Positions 59,803-64,000 of a stretch of 64,000 nt of DNA are shown one piece after another. The DNA is from Woeseiaceae bacterium (GTDB lineage: Bacteria; Pseudomonadota; Gammaproteobacteria; Steroidobacterales; Woeseiaceae). The notes under the pieces were generated by a model. It worked only from the letters and a program-made list of their open reading frames with translations, searched no databases and was not told the origin of the DNA. How positions within the stretch are numbered: position 1 is the stretch's first letter; each line of letters starts with the position of its first letter. The stretch is taken from assembly GCA_028227395.1 (NCBI GenBank), contig JAOIZZ010000007.1, positions 1 through 64,000 of the forward strand. The letters are read 5' to 3'. Position numbers and translations under genes: made by a program.

Positions 59803-61086
59803 ATGTGGCGTATCGCAGCGCCCATGATTCTATCTAATATTTCTATACCTCTTGTTGGAATTACAGATACTGTCATTACAGGGCATCTAGAGAACCCAGA
59901 GTATATTGCCAGTATTGCCGTAGCTACAACCATAATTGGTTTTTTCATTGCTAGTATGAATTTCCTAAGAATGGGGACCACAGGAATAACGGCCCAATAC
60001 TTTGGGGCACAAGATCAGAATGGATTAAAAGTAATACTTGGACAAGCATTAATTGTCGCCTTGTTGATTTCTTTTTTGGTACTTTTGCTGCAATCTGATA
60101 TAAATAAAATAGGGTTAATGCTAATCGGCTCAAATGAAGGTGTTGCTTATTATGCAAGCCAATATTTCTATATCAGAATTTGGGGAATACCAGCCACACT
60201 CATAAATTTCTCCTTAATTGGATGGTTTATTGGTCTTCAAAATGCATCCGTGCCACTTAAAATGGTAATCGCGACAAATATTACCAATATTGTATTGAGT
60301 TTAACTTTTGTATTAATTTTTAATAAGCAAATTAATGGCATCGCTCTAGCATCAGTCATAGCTGAAATTACTGGTATGTTAATTGGTTTTTACTATATAA
60401 AAAATGAACTAGCAAAATATCCAGGTGAGTGGCTTTACAAAAGAATTTTCCGATTAAGTACTTATAAACGATTTATTAAAATCAATACAAATATATTTAT
60501 TAGAACTATTGCCCTTATTTTTACCTTTGCATTCATAACAGCCCAAGGCGCTAGATACGGAGGAGTCATTTTAGGGGCAAACGCTCTTCTTATGAATCTG
60601 CAAAATCTTTTGGCTTATATTCTTGATGGCTTCGCTCATGCGTTAGAAGCATTGGTAGGAAAAGCTGTAGGTAAAAAAGATAATCAATTATTCAAAGCTG
60701 CTGTTAAAATTTGCTTAAAATGGTCAGTTTATATCGCGATTATATTCGCTCTAATCTATGCTTTGACAGGTAAATATATGATCTCTCTCATGACCCATCA
60801 TCAAATTATTCGTGATACCGCCATCGAATATCTGCCATGGATGATTATCTCGCCAATCGTTTCAGTCTGGTCTTTTTTATATGATGGCGTATTTGTTGGA
60901 GCTACCCGCTCTAAAGATATGCGAAATGCAATGCTAGGCTCATTATTTTTAGTTTTCTTACCGAGCTGGTATTTTCTTCAACCTTTCGGCAATCATGGCT
61001 TATGGTTGGCATTCACTCTATTCATGATCAGTAGAGGCGTCACTATGCATTTTCTTTACAGAAGAATCGATCTTACTAGCGATTGA
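59803..61086 (+). CDS. MATE family efflux transporter (DinF-like)
   Basis: MWRIAAPMILSNISIPLVGITDTVITGHL, FFIASMNFLRMGTTGITAQYFGAQD; 12-TM-like. Confidence 0.9.
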   Translation: MWRIAAPMILSNISIPLVGITDTVITGHLENPEYIASIAVATTIIGFFIASMNFLRMGTTGITAQYFGAQDQNGLKVILGQALIVALLISFLVLLLQSDINKIGLMLIGSNEGVAYYASQYFYIRIWGIPATLINFSLIGWFIGLQNASVPLKMVIATNITNIVLSLTFVLIFNKQINGIALASVIAEITGMLIGFYYIKNELAKYPGEWLYKRIFRLSTYKRFIKINTNIFIRTIALIFTFAFITAQGARYGGVILGANALLMNLQNLLAYILDGFAHALEALVGKAVGKKDNQLFKAAVKICLKWSVYIAIIFALIYALTGKYMISLMTHHQIIRDTAIEYLPWMIISPIVSVWSFLYDGVFVGATRSKDMRNAMLGSLFLVFLPSWYFLQPFGNHGLWLAFTLFMISRGVTMHFLYRRIDLTSD

Positions 61087-61153
61087 TAATAATTAGTTTT
61101 CTGTACTTAAATGGCATTTTCAAAATACCTTTGATCATTTGATTTAACAAAGG

Positions 61154-63049
61154 TTATGACGTTTGTTCCTCCACAGCCCGCCATGCAGAATCAATCGCTG
61201 CATTAACATATGCATAAGCTTCAGAATCTGAATTAGCGATTGAAATTTTTCCAAATTGTGCACGCCCTATTTCATGTGGTGCTTTTCCTTCTTCCCATTC
61301 CGGGTCATATAACGTTGAATACTCATAAGCATAGCCATGCGGCCATCGGTTCACTGTGATAGCCCTGATATCAGTCTCATGATTGAAGCCGTGAGGCCCT
61401 AATAATGCTTGAAGCTGATCGCGTATTTGCTGCTCATAAGTAGCAAATGATGTTGAGTACACAACATGACGACCTGCTTTATATAATTCTCGTGCAGTTT
61501 CTTTGCCAGTTGCTTTTACCTCTGGAATGGTCATCATAAAGATTACCATTGAATCACTGGGTTTTTTAGGTGGCTGATATCCACCTGTTGAAGTATAAGG
61601 AGGTGTAGTAACTACAACAAAAGGATCTTTTGGACAGTCAATTCTATTAACACCAAGCTCAGAGTATGCAATGCCATCTTCTAAATGGATATTAGCCCAA
61701 ACAAGTGGAACTTTTTCAGCATAACGAAGACCGTCTTTTTGTGATTCAGGTAACTCTGGACATAAGTGAGGAATCATATTGTTGTAACAAGCTAAAATGC
61801 TGTGCTTCCCTATAACCCTTAATGCCTTGCCCTCCTTTACATAATCCACTTCTACCCTATTATCTTCTGTTTGTCGCACACCAACTACCGTGCTATTGAG
61901 TCTTAATCGGACTGATTGTTCATTTCTATCAAGGACATTGTATTTAAAATGACTGGTAGAAATATTAGTAAAATCTGCATCACCCAAGGTTACTGCTGGA
62001 ATCAATTTCTTTACCAATAATCTTGGTACAGAGGCATTTCCATCGGGAAAATATAAGGATTCACCGCCACTCATTGTCCGTAATAAAATTTTTTGCAAGA
62101 ATTTTGCCAGCCTACCCATTCCTTGCATACCCGGTGCACCAGCTGCAATAGCATCCATAATGCTAATATTTTTTCCGTCAACACCCCAAAGTATTTTTAT
62201 CAATGCATAGAATATCGATGAGGTTTCAGCATCTAAACCAACCCGATCTGATAAGAAATCTTCGTAACTTACAGATTGAACATATCGATAAGATTCACGA
62301 AGAGAAAGATCATCTAGATAGTCTCGCCCCCCACTTAAAAATTCTATTAATTTATCTTGCTCAATGACTGATATAGGCAATGCTTTAATAGCAGTCTCAA
62401 TATCACCTTCACCTTGATTTAAAGATATCCAATTAGCTTTAACAGTTACATGGCCATTTGGACCTGGAAGAGCTAAAGCGCTTTGTCCATTAATACTGCT
62501 TAGTGATTCAAAACTATCAATCTCATTGTTCTTCATAGCATCTAAATCAATGCCTAAGTCCTGAAGTAACCCTTTTGCTTCCTCACTGTAATCTCTCGGA
62601 TTTTCTAAATTGACAGATCCGCCAATACCTAGCAATAATCGCCCATCATGGTTAAATTCATTACGTTTGGCGTGACCACCAAAATCATCATGGTTATCCA
62701 ATAGTAAAATGCGTGCATCTTGGCCCATTTTTTGTTGATAAAACCACGCTGTCGCAAGACCACTAATACCTGCCCCCACTATCACAAGATCATATTCTTG
62801 ATCATGTTGTTTGTAGGAGGACGGTTTTTGACCTGCCCATGCTAGCGCATGCGCTACCTCAAAAGAACCTTGATGGCTGCCACGCATACCATTAAGCATG
62901 GGCGGATAATTAGAGAAGGATTCACCTAATTCATGAGTCAATAAATCACTCTGTCCAAATAAATTAAGAGGACTGAGAACATTAACTCCTGTACCAATGA
63001 TCACACCATTAAAGAAATCTCGCCGTGTTACATTTTTCTTCATAACCAA
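61154..63049 (-). CDS. Tat-exported FAD/NAD(P)-binding oxidoreductase (amine oxidase/spermidine dehydrogenase-like)
   Basis: Tat-like TRRDFFNGVIIGTG; YDLVIVGAGISGLATAWFYQQKMGQDARILLLDNHDDFGGHAKRNEF. Confidence 0.82.
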   Translation of the reverse strand: MVMKKNVTRRDFFNGVIIGTGVNVLSPLNLFGQSDLLTHELGESFSNYPPMLNGMRGSHQGSFEVAHALAWAGQKPSSYKQHDQEYDLVIVGAGISGLATAWFYQQKMGQDARILLLDNHDDFGGHAKRNEFNHDGRLLLGIGGSVNLENPRDYSEEAKGLLQDLGIDLDAMKNNEIDSFESLSSINGQSALALPGPNGHVTVKANWISLNQGEGDIETAIKALPISVIEQDKLIEFLSGGRDYLDDLSLRESYRYVQSVSYEDFLSDRVGLDAETSSIFYALIKILWGVDGKNISIMDAIAAGAPGMQGMGRLAKFLQKILLRTMSGGESLYFPDGNASVPRLLVKKLIPAVTLGDADFTNISTSHFKYNVLDRNEQSVRLRLNSTVVGVRQTEDNRVEVDYVKEGKALRVIGKHSILACYNNMIPHLCPELPESQKDGLRYAEKVPLVWANIHLEDGIAYSELGVNRIDCPKDPFVVVTTPPYTSTGGYQPPKKPSDSMVIFMMTIPEVKATGKETARELYKAGRHVVYSTSFATYEQQIRDQLQALLGPHGFNHETDIRAITVNRWPHGYAYEYSTLYDPEWEEGKAPHEIGRAQFGKISIANSDSEAYAYVNAAIDSAWRAVEEQTS

Positions 63050-63083
63050 ATCCGATATTTTACATTATCAAGTTCATAGTCTA

Positions 63084-63101
63084 ACATGTCATATGACATG
63101 T
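63084..63101. promoter_or_regulatory. Candidate TetR-family operator
   Basis: 18-bp perfect palindrome ACATGTCATATGACATGT in the divergent region, overlapping the TetR start codon. Confidence 0.65.
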
Positions 63102-63694
63102 CAAATAATAACCAATCTATAACTAAACGAAAAATTCAAATAGTCCAAAATGCTATAGATATTATTGCTCATCAGGGTTATTCGCAATTAAGTATGAGAG
63201 CAGCGGCGCGAAAGAGTGAATTAAAGTTAGGCGCCTTACAGTATCATTATCCAAAATGGGAAAACCTACTTAAAGCTATAGCCGACTATATAATTCATGT
63301 TTATTATTTAGATGCCAAGCAAGAATATAAAGGCTCAATGAATCTCGAAGAAATACTCATATTCATTCTAGATGACCCGCTAAAACACACAATACCAACA
63401 GATAAACTATTTCCACAACTATGGGCAATGACTCAAGTTGAGCCAATCATGAAAAATCTCATGAATGAAATTTATGAGATGTACTTTAATAATTTAAAGA
63501 AGCTATTAGAAAAAGGTGGCGCTGTTCAACCGCGAATCCAAGCACTTGTTCTTATGTCCTTCTTAGAAGGAACAACCTTATTTATTGGTAAAGACTCTAA
63601 ATGGGAAAATGATGCTGAAAACGTAAAAGAATTCGCTCTTGATTACATAAAAAATATGAATAACATCAATAATGATAAAAAGGAAAAATTATGA
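63086..63694 (+). CDS. TetR/AcrR-family transcriptional regulator
   Basis: IVQNAIDIIAHQGYSQLSMRAAARKSELKLGALQYHYPKWENLLKAI helix-turn-helix. Start at 63086 or 63098. Confidence 0.9.
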   Translation: MSYDMSNNNQSITKRKIQIVQNAIDIIAHQGYSQLSMRAAARKSELKLGALQYHYPKWENLLKAIADYIIHVYYLDAKQEYKGSMNLEEILIFILDDPLKHTIPTDKLFPQLWAMTQVEPIMKNLMNEIYEMYFNNLKKLLEKGGAVQPRIQALVLMSFLEGTTLFIGKDSKWENDAENVKEFALDYIKNMNNINNDKKEKL

Positions 63695-64000
63695 GTACGA
63701 AAATCATACTAGATTACCAAATCAACCGGTTGGGCTTGTGGTCCGCCATCCTGCTGATCGTCTCGGGGGTGGTCTCCATGTTTTTGCCACTGGATATCCC
63801 CGCAGGTGCTGCTGCGGAACACGCAGAACGTGTGGCTTGGCTGAGTACCAACCGAGGTGATTTTATCGCCGGTTGGGCAAACCAGATTGTCGCTATGCTC
63901 TGTGCATCTGGCGTTTTATTTGGAATTACCTGGCAGATTAGCGGGAAAAATCCGCTGTGCGCGATACTCGCGGCGATGGTGGTTATGATATCCGTTGTTG
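63691..64000 (+). CDS. Partial CDS, membrane protein; 3' end outside the window
   Basis: ATGA overlap with tetR; MSTKIILDYQINRLGLWSAILLIVSGVVSMFLPLDIPAGAAAEHAERVAWLSTNRGDFIAGWANQIVAMLCASGVLFGITWQ... open to the window end. Confidence 0.7.
   Translation, partial: MSTKIILDYQINRLGLWSAILLIVSGVVSMFLPLDIPAGAAAEHAERVAWLSTNRGDFIAGWANQIVAMLCASGVLFGITWQISGKNPLCAILAAMVVMISVV

Noticed and set aside
61127-61154. ACCTTTG/CAAAGGT inverted repeat between the MATE and oxidoreductase genes as a bidirectional terminator
   Set aside because: Only 7 bp with a 14-nt loop, no T-tracts, and it overlaps the oxidoreductase stop codon; too weak to call.
63672-63860. ORF-track CDS of 62 aa (MIKRKNYEYENHTRLP...)
   Set aside because: Overlaps the better frame starting at 63691, which is ATGA-coupled to tetR, hydrophobic and open to the window end.
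1-64000. CRISPR arrays, tRNA/rRNA genes, transposons
   Set aside because: No regularly spaced repeats, tRNA-like cloverleaf with TTCGA arm, rRNA stretches or transposase motifs were recognised by eye; a tRNAscan/Infernal run would be needed to exclude them fully.

Overview
This 64 kb window is AT-rich, densely packed chromosome from a bacterium whose gene content and order (polA/engB/cytochrome c4/dsbA, hemCDXY, DUF484-xerC, hslVU-DUF971-ubiE-ubiJ-ubiB-trmB, coaBC-dut, rpmBG-mutM, coaD-rsmD, ftsY-rpoH) fit a streamlined, probably marine gammaproteobacterium. I saw no rRNA, tRNA, CRISPR array, transposase or prophage. Most of it is ordinary housekeeping, with accessory metabolism at 10.5-33.4 kb and 58-63.7 kb. 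Main points: (1) a near-perfect CIRCE (HrcA operator) inverted repeat, TTAGCACTC-N9-GACTGCTAA, about 37 bp upstream of the likely rpoH start codon; (2) a leftward catabolic operon of Rieske oxygenase, acyl-CoA dehydrogenase, class-III aminotransferase, two PYROXD2/CrtI-like FAD oxidoreductases, GcvT-like methyltransferase and ADP-forming acyl-CoA synthetase, which looks like a pathway for an N-methylated (or similar) osmolyte; (3) a GC-rich tract whose edges fall inside intact trmB and xthA, suggesting recombinational replacement; (4) a second abrupt GC jump at the right edge; (5) an 18-bp perfect palindrome on the start of a TetR gene; (6) a probable AUU start codon for a secreted DUF6702-like protein. 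Small genes missing from the ORF track (lptM-like, rpmG, the partial C-terminal CDS) are added. All family calls come from reading motifs by eye; no searches were run.
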